Source of the DNA: a bacterium
Lineage (GTDB): Bacteria; Krumholzibacteriota; Krumholzibacteriia; JACNKJ01
Length of the DNA stretch: 64,000 nucleotides
Direction: 5' to 3'
Assembly (NCBI GenBank): GCA_024231955.1
Contig: JAAEPZ010000538.1
Span: 124,001 to 188,000, forward strand
This document shows, piece by piece, positions 41,346 through 49,745 of this stretch. The translations under genes were made by a program, and so were the position numbers. Each line of letters opens with the position of its first letter. Within the stretch, counting starts at the first letter, position 1. The notes beneath the pieces were generated by a model. It was given only the letters and a program-made list of their open reading frames with translations, was not told where the DNA came from and did no database searches.

Positions 41346-41543
41346 TCAATCCGACAGGATCTCCTTGACCCGTCCAACCTCGCCGCTCTCCAGGCGCACC
41401 TTGATTCCGTGCGTATGCCTGGGGGAGCGGGTGAGGATATCCTGCACGATGCCCTCGGTCAGATTCCCGGATCGTTGATCGCGCTTGAGTACTATGGCTA
41501 CGCGCAAGCCGGGCTTGATGTCTTCACGCTGTGTGCCGCTCAC
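41346..41543 (-). CDS. ywbE: YwbE-family protein
   Basis: 65 residues from a GTG at 41543 with a GAGGTG site. The sequence matches the small YwbE/DUF2196 family along its whole length: REDIKPGLRVAIVLKRDQRSG, LTEGIVQDILTRSPRHTHGIKVRL, then GEVGRVKEIL. This family is short, conserved and uncharacterised, with an SH3- or KOW-like beta-barrel appearance. It stands alone between the PrsW-type gene and the NTF2-like lipoprotein gene, which runs the other way. The gene symbol is given by family resemblance. Confidence 0.88.
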   Translation of the reverse strand: MSGTQREDIKPGLRVAIVLKRDQRSGNLTEGIVQDILTRSPRHTHGIKVRLESGEVGRVKEILSD

Positions 41544-41750
41544 GATTCACCTCGGAGAGTTGGTTGTCGCGTATGGGGACCGTCGATTTGTGACAATGTA
41601 TACGCAGGCACCGATTTCGGCGACAGACAATCGACCGGCGCATCGGGGAGGCGGATGATTCAACTTGCCGCTACGCCGAATGACGTGAATATTACATCCA
41701 GATGTCGATCCGACGGCAATCAATCGGCCGTGTGCCATGAAGGAGATCAT

Positions 41751-42254
41751 ATGAGATTGTCATCCGCCCCCCTGACCGCACTGTGCCTGCTCCTGATGTT
41801 GATATCAGCCTGTACCCGAACACCGGAGGTAGCCGTGGACGCCGAGAAAGCTCGCATCACCCAGGTCGTGAAGGACTCAATCGGGTGGGCACTCGACAAG
41901 GATACCGAACTGCTCTACAGCTGCTTCGCCGACGATGAGAACCTGTTCTGGTTCACGCCGGAGGCGACCGGCACCACGCACGGCATTGCGGAGTTCAGGC
42001 AGACCGTCGACAATGTCTTTCTGAATGATGCGTTCAAGGCGGTTCGCTTTGAGGTGCGCGAAATGAAGGTCAACCTCTCCCGCTCACGCGACGTCGCCTG
42101 GTACTCCTGCCGTCTGGACGATGAAAATGAGTGGGACGGCAGGCCGGCCTCCTGGCTCGACGTCCGCTGGACGGGTGTGCTCGAGAAGAGAGAGGGCGAC
42201 TGGGTGATCGTGCAGATGCACTTCTCCTACGGCGCGGGCCAGGATCAGGGTTAG
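41751..42254 (+). CDS. NTF2/SnoaL-like lipoprotein
   Basis: 167 residues from the ATG at 41751, which has a GAAGGAGAT site; the frame is open 576 bases further upstream without a better start. The signal peptide ends at a lipobox LISAC (Cys about residue 20). The mature domain has the NTF2 fold pattern: ITQVVKDSIGWALDKDTELLYSCFADDENLFWFTPE, TTHGIAEFRQTVDNVF, then VAWYSCRLDDENEW and WTGVLEKREGDWVIVQMHFSYG. SnoaL/DUF4440-like lipoproteins bind or turn over small ligands. It resembles the cytosolic protein at 30818. Confidence 0.8.
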   Translation: MRLSSAPLTALCLLLMLISACTRTPEVAVDAEKARITQVVKDSIGWALDKDTELLYSCFADDENLFWFTPEATGTTHGIAEFRQTVDNVFLNDAFKAVRFEVREMKVNLSRSRDVAWYSCRLDDENEWDGRPASWLDVRWTGVLEKREGDWVIVQMHFSYGAGQDQG

Positions 42255-42267
42255 CTGCCGACGACGA

Positions 42268-43449
42268 TCAGGATTCGGCCAGAACGCGTTCGAACGTCAC
42301 CAGGAAGTCCTCGATGTCCCGCTGGTCGATGGTCAGTGCGGGATCGAGACGCAACAGGAACCGATCGGGACGACGCCCGACGATGTAGCCCTGCTCGATG
42401 AGGTCGCGGTGGATCTTGATGGTGAAGGCGTTGTCCGGATTATCGACCAACTCGATGCCGACCATAAGCCCCCGCGCCCGGATCTCCCCGATCCGCGGGT
42501 GGCGGGAGGCGATTTGCGCCAGTCCCGTCAACAGGATCTTCGAGAGCTCCCGGCTGCGGGCTATCAGGTCGTTCTCCTCGATGAACCGGATGACTGCGCG
42601 CACCACGACCGCGCCGAGGGGATCGTTCTGATGCGACTGGGCGTACTTCACCGGCCTGTCGCCCAGACGCTCGATCACCCTGGCGGACAACCCCGTAACG
42701 CTGACCGGATACCCGTTGCCGATCCCCTTGCCCAGGGCGACGACATCCGGTTTGAGATCATAGTGCTGAAAGCCGAACCAGCTGCCCGTTTGACCGACAC
42801 CCGTGGTCACCTCGTTGATCAGCGTGAACCCGTCGTTGCGTTTGACGAGAGCGGCGATGCTCCGAATCAGTTTGCGGGGGGGGAAGCGCACCAGTCCCGA
42901 CGAACTTCCCGGCTCCAGCAGGAAGCCGCCGATCAGGGTTTCGGGTATGGTTGACCAATGTTCGCATCGTCGATCGCATTCTCCCTCTTGCGAACAGGTC
43001 GCGCAGGGTGTCCAGTCGAAGGTGAACCACTCATCCGGCGTCTTCAGGTTGGCCGACCCGTAGGCGCCGCAGTAGGAATCGGCCATGGTCATCAGGAGAG
43101 GCCGATCGCTGATGGACTGCACGACACGCACGCCATACTCCACGGCTTCGCTGCCCGAACAGAGGAACACGCATTTACCCCCATCAAGGTCAAGGAGGGT
43201 GAGAACCTCATCCGCCACCTCGCCGACGATACCGCTGGTGTAGTTGAAGCCGGTATGACCGATCAGCGCGAACTGATCCGCCAGCGCCTTGCGGACGCTG
43301 CCGTTTCCCTGACCGATGCAGGTGCACCAGACTCCCGCCTCCAGATCGACATAGCTCTTGCCCTTCGAATCGTAGAGGCGGCAGTTGTCGGCCCGGACGA
43401 TGTCGTCCAGAATCAATTCGTGACCGGGGAGCCAGAGGAGGTTGGACAT
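42268..43449 (-). CDS. Class III PLP-dependent aminotransferase with four-Cys insertion
   Basis: 393 residues, class III (ornithine/acetylornithine/GABA) aminotransferase fold. The PLP lysine is Lys241 in ALGKGIGNGYPVS. The segment normally reading DEV-x-TG-x-GRTG, whose Asp contacts the pyridine nitrogen, is INEVTTGVGQTGSW here, so Asn212 occupies the Asp position. Residues 149-162 (CATCSQEGECDRRC) form a C-x2-C-x5-C-x3-C pattern not normal in this fold and a possible metal site. The N-terminal DSKGKSYVDLEAGVW and GSEAVEYGVRVV blocks are typical. Its ATG lies 3 bp after the stop of the next gene upstream, so the two are coupled. Confidence 0.85.
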   Translation of the reverse strand: MSNLLWLPGHELILDDIVRADNCRLYDSKGKSYVDLEAGVWCTCIGQGNGSVRKALADQFALIGHTGFNYTSGIVGEVADEVLTLLDLDGGKCVFLCSGSEAVEYGVRVVQSISDRPLLMTMADSYCGAYGSANLKTPDEWFTFDWTPCATCSQEGECDRRCEHWSTIPETLIGGFLLEPGSSSGLVRFPPRKLIRSIAALVKRNDGFTLINEVTTGVGQTGSWFGFQHYDLKPDVVALGKGIGNGYPVSVTGLSARVIERLGDRPVKYAQSHQNDPLGAVVVRAVIRFIEENDLIARSRELSKILLTGLAQIASRHPRIGEIRARGLMVGIELVDNPDNAFTIKIHRDLIEQGYIVGRRPDRFLLRLDPALTIDQRDIEDFLVTFERVLAES

Positions 43450-43452
43450 TGC

Positions 43453-44091
43453 CTATTTGTCGTCCTTGATGTAGTAGAGCGCCTCAATGTAATGACTGTG
43501 CGGGTTCTTCGTCTTGGGATCGAACTTCAGCTCTTTGACGAAACCGCCGAACGTGGTGTGAACCGATTGCAGCCGTTTGCTGCCGCGAACCGTGGCTATG
43601 ATGCTCTTGTCGCCCTTCAGTCCGGCATCGGGGTAGAGCTCGTAGACATCGTACTGGTCGAAGATCGGGATCATCATGAACGTCATCACCTTGCCGGCCA
43701 TGATCGGCACCATGATGAAGGCCGTGAACTGCGACTTGTCCTCGATGAATCGAGGATAGCCCTCGACGATTACCGGTTGGGTGGGTTGCGGCACATCGTC
43801 GAACTTCTCAATGGTGATGCACAGCGGGTTGATTTTCAGATACTGCTTGCGCAGGGCGGGTGAGAGATGGGCGACCACCTGCTGCCGCTGGTCTTGCCCC
43901 AATCGGGTCAACGCCATGTGGAAGAACAGAAAAGCCTGCTCATGTCCGGCCAACGCACCGGCGGCTTTGAGCAGTTCGCTGTTCGCTATCTTGCCGTCGC
44001 CGGATTTAGTGAAGACGTTGAAAATCCGGCCGCCGTTATCCAGCGCTTTGAGAGCGCCGGTGACGGTTTTGTAGGGGGTGATCTCCCTCAT
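43453..44091 (-). CDS. Hypothetical protein coupled to the aminotransferase
   Basis: 212 residues from the ATG at 44091 (GGAG site 9 bases upstream); the longer frame upstream is unlikely. Readable segments: ITPYKTVTGALKALDNGGRIFNVFTKSGDGKIANSELLKAAG (helical, with a Gly turn), AFLFFHMALTRLGQDQRQQV, and a strand-rich C-terminal half (TAFIMVPIMAGKVMTFMMIPIFDQYDVYEL, KSIIATVRGSKRL). It has no export signal. The AFIMVP-MAGK-TFMMIPI hydrophobic strands are reminiscent of small ligand-binding barrels. No named family; placement next to a PLP aminotransferase suggests a shared metabolic step. Confidence 0.62.
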   Translation of the reverse strand: MREITPYKTVTGALKALDNGGRIFNVFTKSGDGKIANSELLKAAGALAGHEQAFLFFHMALTRLGQDQRQQVVAHLSPALRKQYLKINPLCITIEKFDDVPQPTQPVIVEGYPRFIEDKSQFTAFIMVPIMAGKVMTFMMIPIFDQYDVYELYPDAGLKGDKSIIATVRGSKRLQSVHTTFGGFVKELKFDPKTKNPHSHYIEALYYIKDDK

Positions 44092-44221
44092 GGCATACGC
44101 TCCGTAAAGTCGGGTGGAGGATATTGCTCGTGCGCAGCGGATCACCTGTCGCCATGAGGAGCGGATGGAGGGATGATACCGTCATCTGATGTTGAGAAAC
44201 AGCCTGTTTCCCCCCATGACC

Positions 44222-44560
44222 TCATTTTTTGGCGATCAGCACATCCGGGTCGTTGTCATTGTCCACATCACCGGCGGTGAGGGCAATGATTTTGAGTTCA
44301 TCCGGGTTCCTGTTGGAGGCGGTGATGACACCGCTGCCGTCGTTGAGCATGACTCGGCTGCCGGTGAACCAACTGGTGATGATCAGGTCGAGATCATCAT
44401 CGCTATCCAGATCCCCAAGAGCCATATCGAAGGTGCGAAAGTCGCCCAGCACCTGCCGTGTGTCCTGCAGGGTATTCGCGTTGCCGGCGATGACTGTCGA
44501 AGCGGGAAGCAGGGTCAGAATAAGCATCAGTGTGATGTGTCTGGAATTACGGAAAATCAC
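44222..44560 (-). CDS. Short secreted FG-GAP/VCBS-repeat protein
   Basis: 112 residues from the GTG at 44560, 6 bases after AAAGGAGG; the frame extends to 44581 but the site favours this start. The signal peptide is ITLMLILTLLPASTVIA. The mature part holds two FG-GAP/VCBS-type repeats with acidic Ca-binding-like loops: GDLDSDDDLDLIITSW and GDVDNDNDPDVLIAKK, separated by a GSRVMLNDGSG strand. Such repeats usually come in sets of four or more in long propellers, so this is a minimal or truncated example. It follows the last cbb3-operon gene by 54 bp with its own start signals, and may be the operon's final gene. Confidence 0.65.
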   Translation of the reverse strand: MIFRNSRHITLMLILTLLPASTVIAGNANTLQDTRQVLGDFRTFDMALGDLDSDDDLDLIITSWFTGSRVMLNDGSGVITASNRNPDELKIIALTAGDVDNDNDPDVLIAKK

Positions 44561-44614
44561 CGTGGTCCTCCTTTGGGTCACGCTCGTCCGGAGCGGGAGG
44601 AGTCCGTTTTCAAT

Positions 44615-44749
44615 CTAGGCGGGCTTCACGATTTCGGGCCGATTCAGCTCGGCGATGACCACCGTGACAAGACTGGCCGCCACCACGGCGCCCAGCAGCA
44701 GAACGATCCAGAACCAGGGATTGTCATGTAGCCATTTGCGCAAGATCAA
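44615..44749 (-). CDS. 44-residue single-pass membrane peptide coupled to ccoG
   Basis: Its TTG start overlaps the ccoG stop (TTGA at 44746-44749) and lies just behind an AGGGGG stretch. It reads LILRKWLHDNPWFWIVLLLG, then AVVAASLVTVVIAEL and NRPEIVKPA: one membrane helix with a short tail. The position after ccoG is where fixH/ccoH lies in many cbb3 operons, but CcoH is about 150 residues with a periplasmic domain missing here. It may be a minimal CcoH-like or new cbb3 assembly peptide. Too short for routine gene calling. Confidence 0.55.
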   Translation of the reverse strand: MILRKWLHDNPWFWIVLLLGAVVAASLVTVVIAELNRPEIVKPA

Positions 44750-46167
44750 GGCCCCCTGAAGCGTACTTTGATATTCTGAACGACGCCGGTGGTCGAGTCC
44801 GTGAAAGATATGTTGAAATCCTCGGGTCCAGTGTAGCTGCTTTTGGGCATTGATGCAAAGATCGCCAACTGGACATCGCTCAGACCCTCCAACTCGACCC
44901 GCGGTTGAGGAACTATATACTCGACATTCCCATGTTCCGACAGTGCGTCCGCGGCGGGCGCGATGAGGTAGATCTGTTTTCGGTCCGTCTTGTTCTGCAG
45001 GTGCAGGGTGTAGAGGTTGCGGATCAGTTCACCCTCAATCGTGTAGGGCATCCCCTGTGAGCGCATTGCGGAGATGTGGAATGACTCCCGATCGCCGATC
45101 CTCAATATGAGCAGGCCGATCAGCAGCAAGCCCACCACGATATATATGAAGAGTCGAGGACGGAGGAAACTGGTTTGCCCCGTCTCGAAACCGCGTGATG
45201 AGTCGACCCGGACCAGCCCCCTCGGTTTGCCGATTTTGGCCATGATGTCGTCGCAGGCGTCAATGCAGTTGTAGCATCCGATACACTCCAGCTGCAGACC
45301 GTTGCGGATATCGATCCCCGCCGGACAGCAGAACACGCAGCGCCTGCAATCGATGCAGTCGCCACCTTTGCCGACCCCCTTGCCGCGCGGCTCTCCCCGT
45401 TTGCCGTCGTAGCCGATGAGCAGGGTGTCATAATCGATCAGCGTGGATTGCAGCCGGCCATAAGGGCAGATGATCAGGCAGGTCTGTTCGCGAAACCAGC
45501 TGTAGTTGAAGAACAGCATTCCGGTCCAGAACAGACTCCAGACAAGCGCCGCCCGGTGGCCTGGGAATAGCGGAGCCGATGCAGCCAGTTCACGCACCGG
45601 TATGAAATAGGCCATGAATGCCAGCGTGAACAGCCAGGAGAGCAGAAGGTAGATTGCCAGTTTGACGGTCTTGATCGCGATCTTGCCGCTACCGATCCCG
45701 GCCCTGTTGCGTCGAATACGGCGGGCGCGATTACCCTCGATCAGACGCTCGAGAGGTCTGAACAACCCCTCCAGGAACATGGTTTGGGGGCAGAACAGTC
45801 CGCACCACATGCGACCGAACAGTGAGGTCATCACGAAGATGCCCAGTCCGACTCCGATCACAACGAAGAAGAACAGATGAAAATCCTGATTGGTGAAGGT
45901 GCTGCCGAAAAGCCGAGCCGAGCGTCCGGCAAGGTCGAAGTGGATCAGTGGGTGACCATCTATCCGAACCCAGGGGGCAGCCAGGTACGCCGTCAACAGC
46001 AGGAGATGGATGAGCCGCTTGCGATTCTGCCAGCGACCGCTCACCTCCGCCACCTGCAGGAAGTTGCGCGAACCGTTGGCGTTGATGGTGTGAACGGTAT
46101 CCAGGTCCGGTTTCCGCTTGCCGGATCCGGCGGCGGGTCGTCCGGATTGCTGAGCCCTGTCGGCCAT
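44746..46167 (-). CDS. ccoG: Cytochrome cbb3 oxidase accessory protein CcoG
   Basis: 473 residues from the ATG at 46167 (GAGGAGAGG site); the longer upstream frame is not conserved. Several membrane helices (LIHLLLLTAYLAAPWVRIDG, FHLFFFVVIGVGLGIFVM) and FGRMWCGLFCPQTMFLEGLF precede two ferredoxin-type clusters, CIDCRRCVFCCP and CIGCYNCIDACD. The C-terminal 110 residues form the Ig-like FixG domain (NLYTLHLQNKTDRKQIYLI). CcoG reduces or delivers copper for the CcoN CuB site during oxidase assembly. It follows ccoP with about 100 bp between and overlaps the small coupled frame downstream. Confidence 0.92.
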   Translation of the reverse strand: MADRAQQSGRPAAGSGKRKPDLDTVHTINANGSRNFLQVAEVSGRWQNRKRLIHLLLLTAYLAAPWVRIDGHPLIHFDLAGRSARLFGSTFTNQDFHLFFFVVIGVGLGIFVMTSLFGRMWCGLFCPQTMFLEGLFRPLERLIEGNRARRIRRNRAGIGSGKIAIKTVKLAIYLLLSWLFTLAFMAYFIPVRELAASAPLFPGHRAALVWSLFWTGMLFFNYSWFREQTCLIICPYGRLQSTLIDYDTLLIGYDGKRGEPRGKGVGKGGDCIDCRRCVFCCPAGIDIRNGLQLECIGCYNCIDACDDIMAKIGKPRGLVRVDSSRGFETGQTSFLRPRLFIYIVVGLLLIGLLILRIGDRESFHISAMRSQGMPYTIEGELIRNLYTLHLQNKTDRKQIYLIAPAADALSEHGNVEYIVPQPRVELEGLSDVQLAIFASMPKSSYTGPEDFNISFTDSTTGVVQNIKVRFRGP

Positions 46168-46268
46168 TGTCCTCTCCTCGATCGACGTCTCGGAACGGGG
46201 CGATCGCCGATCGGCAATCGCCCCGTCATCTCCCATTGCCGTCAAAACTACCAGATACGGTCAGGCCG

Positions 46269-46862
46269 TCATCTGCATGGCTCCCCCTCGGGCTCCTTGC
46301 CCGGCACATTGGTGTTGCGCAAGGTCAGGACATACGAAACAACGGTGCTGACCCGGGATGGACCGAGCTGATTCATCCAGGCCGGCATCCCCTTGGTCGC
46401 CACCCCATCGGCTACAATCGCATGCAGATCCATGGGGGCGCAACCGTGCAGCCACATGTCGTCCGTCAGATTCGGCCCCACCAGACCCTGGCCCCGATCC
46501 TTGTGGCAGGCGACGCAGTGCCTGTCGTACAGATTGCGCCCCTCGGCGACCGTGGTCGGAGTTTCACTCATCATGAGCAGCAGTTCGTCGCTCAGACCGG
46601 ATTCTGCCATCCGCGCCAGTTCCGCCTCCTGAGCGGCGGCCATCCTCCGGTCGAATGCTTCACGGGGGGTGGGCCGGATCTCCAGTGTGTGAAAGACAAT
46701 CCAGTAGAGCAGAGCAAAGACAATGGAGCCGTACATGATCGCAAGCCACCAGTTGGGCAGGCGATTGTCGTACTCCCGGATACCATCGAAGGTGTGCTCT
46801 CTCAGGCTGTCGGGGATGTAATCGGTCTGATCATCACGCGTCTGTTCCCGGTTATCGCTCAT
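46269..46862 (-). CDS. ccoP: Cytochrome cbb3 oxidase subunit CcoP, single-haem form
   Basis: 197 residues from the ATG at 46862 (AAGGGGGG site), overlapping ccoQ by 11 bp. The N-terminal CcoP domain is clear (TFDGIREYDNRLPNWWLAIMYGSIVFALLYWIVFHTLEI, one membrane helix), followed by one cytochrome c domain with DRHCVACHKDRGQGLVGPNL (C-x2-C-H) and GMPAWMNQLG (axial Met). Classical CcoP has two haem c domains and about 300 residues; here there is only one. It passes electrons from cytochrome c to CcoO/CcoN in the membrane. The single-haem form occurs in some FCB bacteria. Confidence 0.9.
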   Translation of the reverse strand: MSDNREQTRDDQTDYIPDSLREHTFDGIREYDNRLPNWWLAIMYGSIVFALLYWIVFHTLEIRPTPREAFDRRMAAAQEAELARMAESGLSDELLLMMSETPTTVAEGRNLYDRHCVACHKDRGQGLVGPNLTDDMWLHGCAPMDLHAIVADGVATKGMPAWMNQLGPSRVSTVVSYVLTLRNTNVPGKEPEGEPCR

Positions 46863-47061
46863 TACCGGCCCCCCCTTCGGTATGATTGTCCTCAACCGTT
46901 TCGGGAGCAAACGGCAAAGCTGCGATTTCATCCAGCTTCCGCTTATCGCGCAAACCCAGGAGCATGAAGGCCACAACGCCTGCGAATATCATCATGAAGA
47001 TCAGCAAGCCGACCACGGGCCAGTTCAACAGATCACCTTTTCCGACGATTTCTCGAAACAT
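46852..47061 (-). CDS. ccoQ: Cytochrome cbb3 oxidase subunit CcoQ
   Basis: 69 residues with one membrane helix near the N-terminus (LLNWPVVGLLIFMMIFAGVVAF), then a short charged cytoplasmic part (GLRDKRKLDEIAALPF), the normal CcoQ/FixQ layout. It stabilises the assembled oxidase. It lies between ccoNO and ccoP, 14 bp after the fused subunit and overlapping ccoP by 11 bp. The C-terminal tail (ETVEDNHTEGGAGNER) is longer than usual, reflecting the overlap with ccoP. Confidence 0.85.
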   Translation of the reverse strand: MFREIVGKGDLLNWPVVGLLIFMMIFAGVVAFMLLGLRDKRKLDEIAALPFAPETVEDNHTEGGAGNER

Positions 47062-47075
47062 GTCTCCACCCTCCT

Positions 47076-49478
47076 TCAGCGGCTTGCCGTTGCAGTGTTG
47101 GCGGCTCCCGCGTCCAATGCGGATCCGTCTCCGGGCGCTCCCAGAGGCTGGGGGCCGCGACCGAGCCGTTGCATGTAGGCGATCATCGCAACCATCTGGC
47201 TGTTGGTTTCAACATTCACATCGTTGCCCGCCAGATAGTCCACGATCAGTTTGCCCTGACTCAGGAAGCGCTGCTCCGCCAGAGCGAAATCCTCATCGGA
47301 ATATGGGGTTCCGAGTTTGCCCAGAGCGCGCATCCGTCCGGTATAAACCGCCGGATCGAGCGTCTTGGTCTTGAAGTGCGAGTAGGCGGGCATGTTCGAT
47401 GCCGGCGACGTCGAACGCGGATCCATGAAGTGCAGGTAGTGCCACAGATTGTCGTACTTGCCGCCCACCCGGGCCAGGTCCAGTCCGGTACGCTTGGAAC
47501 CCCACTGGAACGGGTGATCCAGCAGCGATTCCTCGAGACGCGAGTAGTCGCCGTAGCGCAGCACTTCGTGACGGAAGGGTCTGATCATCTGACTGTGGCA
47601 GGAGTAGCAACCCTCCGTGATGTACAGGTCGCGCCCGGCCAGCTCCAGGGGGCTGTAGGGCTTCTGCATCCACCTGGCGCTTTCGGCCATTGCGGGGTTC
47701 TCGGCGACCATCTCGTCAGTAATCTCCAGCGGAATCCTGTTGCTGGCGACCAGCGTCGGGACAATCTCCACGGCACCACCGATCAGGATCGCCAGCAGGG
47801 ACATAATGGTGAAAACGAGTGCGTGACGTTCGACCAGACCGTACCAGTGCGCCCACCTCTTTTTGTGCAGTCCGTAGGAGATGATCACGGCCACTACGAC
47901 AACGATGAACAGGGCCAGGACCAGAGGGCTGATTACGGGCCCTGCGCAGCCGAAGATGATGCCGAGGACAACGATGGCGACCATGAACATCATCGGCGCG
48001 CTGGTCAGCAACGCCAGGGCGCCCTCGCCGTCCCTGTTTCTGTTGGCGACGGGAACCTCCACGCTGACGGTGGCGGGTTTACCCTGGCGGGCCGTCCTGA
48101 TCAGGTTGAAGATCATCAGCACTATTCCAAGCAAAAACAGCGATCCACCCGCAAGACGCGTCTGGTACATGGCGCGGCTGTTGGACAGGCCTTCGATGAA
48201 GTCCGGATACTTCAGGAAGCCGTCGGGGCCCAGTGCCCGCCAGAACAGACCCTGACTCACGCCGCCGATCCACATGGAGGTTACATACAGGAGAATGCCG
48301 ACGGTCCCGATCCAGAAGTGCGCATTCGCCATCTTGAGTGAGTACAGCTTGGTGCCGTACAGGCGGGGGATGAGCCAGTAGAGGATGCCGAAGGTCATGA
48401 AGCTGTTCCAGCCGAGTGTGCCGCTGTGAACGTGGCCGATGATCCAGTCGGTGTAGTGCCCGAGAGCGTTGACGCTCTTGATCGCCAGGAGCGGACCCTC
48501 AAAGGTGGCCATGCCGTAGAAGGTCACCGCAACCACGAAAAACTTGATCACCGGATCGGTGCGCAATTTATCCCAGGCGCCGCGAAGCGTCAGCAGGCCG
48601 TTGAGCATGCCGCCCCAGGATGGTGCCCAGAGCATTATCGAGAAGATCATCCCCAGGGTTTGCGCCCAGTTGGGCAAAGAGGTGTAGAGCAGGTGGTGAG
48701 GGCCGGCCCAGATGTAGAGGAAGATCAGGGACCAGAAGTGGACGATCGACAATCGATATGAGTACACGGGGCGGTCGGCCGCCTTGACCAGGAAGTAGTA
48801 CATCAGTCCCAACGGCGGTGTGGTCAGGAAGAAGGCGACGGCGTTGTGACCGTACCACCATTGCACAATGGCATCCTGAACACCTCCGAATATCGGGTAA
48901 CTGTGTACCAGGCTGGTGGGCAACGAGAGGTTGTTGACAACGTAGAGGACCGCGATCGTGACGATGGTTGCGATATAGAACCAGAGCGCTACGTACAGAT
49001 TCCTCTCATTGCGTCTGGCCAAGGTCCAGAAGAAGTTGACGGCGAATATCACCCAGACCACAACCACCAGCAGATCGATCGGCCAGATCAACTCGGCGTA
49101 CTCCTTGCCCTGGGTCCAACCCATCGGAAAGGATATTGCAGCGGCCAGAATGATCAACTGATAGCCCCAGAAATTGATCTTGCTCAGCAGGTCGCTGGCC
49201 ATGCGGGTCTTGAGGAGACGTTGCGTGGAGTAATAGATGCCCGCAAACATTCCGTTGCCGACGAAAGCGAATATGGCCGCGTTGGTGTGAAGTTGGCGCA
49301 AGCGACCATAGCTGAGCCACTCCAGGCCGAAGTTGGCTTGCCAGAATGACAACTGACTGGCGATCAGTACGCCGACCAGGAAGGCAATCACCCCCCAAAC
49401 GATCGTGACGATCGAAAATGCACGAACAATGTTATCGTCATAGATGACGGTTTTCATCTGTGTATTGGTCACACTCAT
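47076..49478 (-). CDS. ccoNO: Cytochrome cbb3 oxidase fused subunits CcoN and CcoO
   Basis: 800 residues from the ATG at 49478 (AGGAG site). Residues 1 to about 470 are CcoN: RLRQLHTNAAIFAFVGNGMF (low-spin haem His), QWWYGHNAVAFFLT (CuB His), GPHHLLYTSLPNW (two CuB His), HVHSGTLGWNSFMTFG (haem ligands). A linker and helices (about 490-560) lead to CcoO: an anchor helix, then EGCYSCHSQMIRPFRHEVLRYG with the c-haem motif and MPAYSHFKTKTLD near the axial Met. Fused CcoNO is known in several phyla. It reduces O2 at high affinity and pumps protons. Downstream are ccoQ, ccoP and ccoG. Confidence 0.93.
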   Translation of the reverse strand: MSVTNTQMKTVIYDDNIVRAFSIVTIVWGVIAFLVGVLIASQLSFWQANFGLEWLSYGRLRQLHTNAAIFAFVGNGMFAGIYYSTQRLLKTRMASDLLSKINFWGYQLIILAAAISFPMGWTQGKEYAELIWPIDLLVVVVWVIFAVNFFWTLARRNERNLYVALWFYIATIVTIAVLYVVNNLSLPTSLVHSYPIFGGVQDAIVQWWYGHNAVAFFLTTPPLGLMYYFLVKAADRPVYSYRLSIVHFWSLIFLYIWAGPHHLLYTSLPNWAQTLGMIFSIMLWAPSWGGMLNGLLTLRGAWDKLRTDPVIKFFVVAVTFYGMATFEGPLLAIKSVNALGHYTDWIIGHVHSGTLGWNSFMTFGILYWLIPRLYGTKLYSLKMANAHFWIGTVGILLYVTSMWIGGVSQGLFWRALGPDGFLKYPDFIEGLSNSRAMYQTRLAGGSLFLLGIVLMIFNLIRTARQGKPATVSVEVPVANRNRDGEGALALLTSAPMMFMVAIVVLGIIFGCAGPVISPLVLALFIVVVVAVIISYGLHKKRWAHWYGLVERHALVFTIMSLLAILIGGAVEIVPTLVASNRIPLEITDEMVAENPAMAESARWMQKPYSPLELAGRDLYITEGCYSCHSQMIRPFRHEVLRYGDYSRLEESLLDHPFQWGSKRTGLDLARVGGKYDNLWHYLHFMDPRSTSPASNMPAYSHFKTKTLDPAVYTGRMRALGKLGTPYSDEDFALAEQRFLSQGKLIVDYLAGNDVNVETNSQMVAMIAYMQRLGRGPQPLGAPGDGSALDAGAANTATASR

Positions 49479-49529
49479 TGACAGTACGCTCCTATCCATC
49501 CGGGTTGGAGAACGCCTCTCTCCCCATCT

Positions 49530-49745
49530 TCACTTCACCGCCGCGGCTGGATCCGTCTCCGCATCTCGGTCCGCGGTTCCGGGTTCCCCGGGTTGTTCAA
49601 TCATGGCTTCATCATCGGCGAGAGGCAACAAAGATAACCTCTCCCCATGTTCGAAATCACCTGAGTAGAGACGGGAAAAGAAGAACAGCAGGCCCAGGGC
49701 AACCAGAACCAGGCTGATCAGAACCAGAACGATTATGACGTCCAT
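49530..49745 (-). CDS. ccoS: Cytochrome cbb3 oxidase assembly protein CcoS
   Basis: 71 residues from the ATG at 49745; the longer frame upstream overlaps ccoI. One membrane helix (VIIVLVLISLVLVALGLLFFF) is followed by RLYSGDFEHGERLSLLPLADD, the hallmark of CcoS, and a Glu/Ala-rich tail. CcoS is needed for haem and copper insertion during oxidase assembly. The gene overlaps the 3' end of ccoI by 13 bp and sits about 50 bp before ccoNO. Confidence 0.87.
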   Translation of the reverse strand: MDVIIVLVLISLVLVALGLLFFFSRLYSGDFEHGERLSLLPLADDEAMIEQPGEPGTADRDAETDPAAAVK

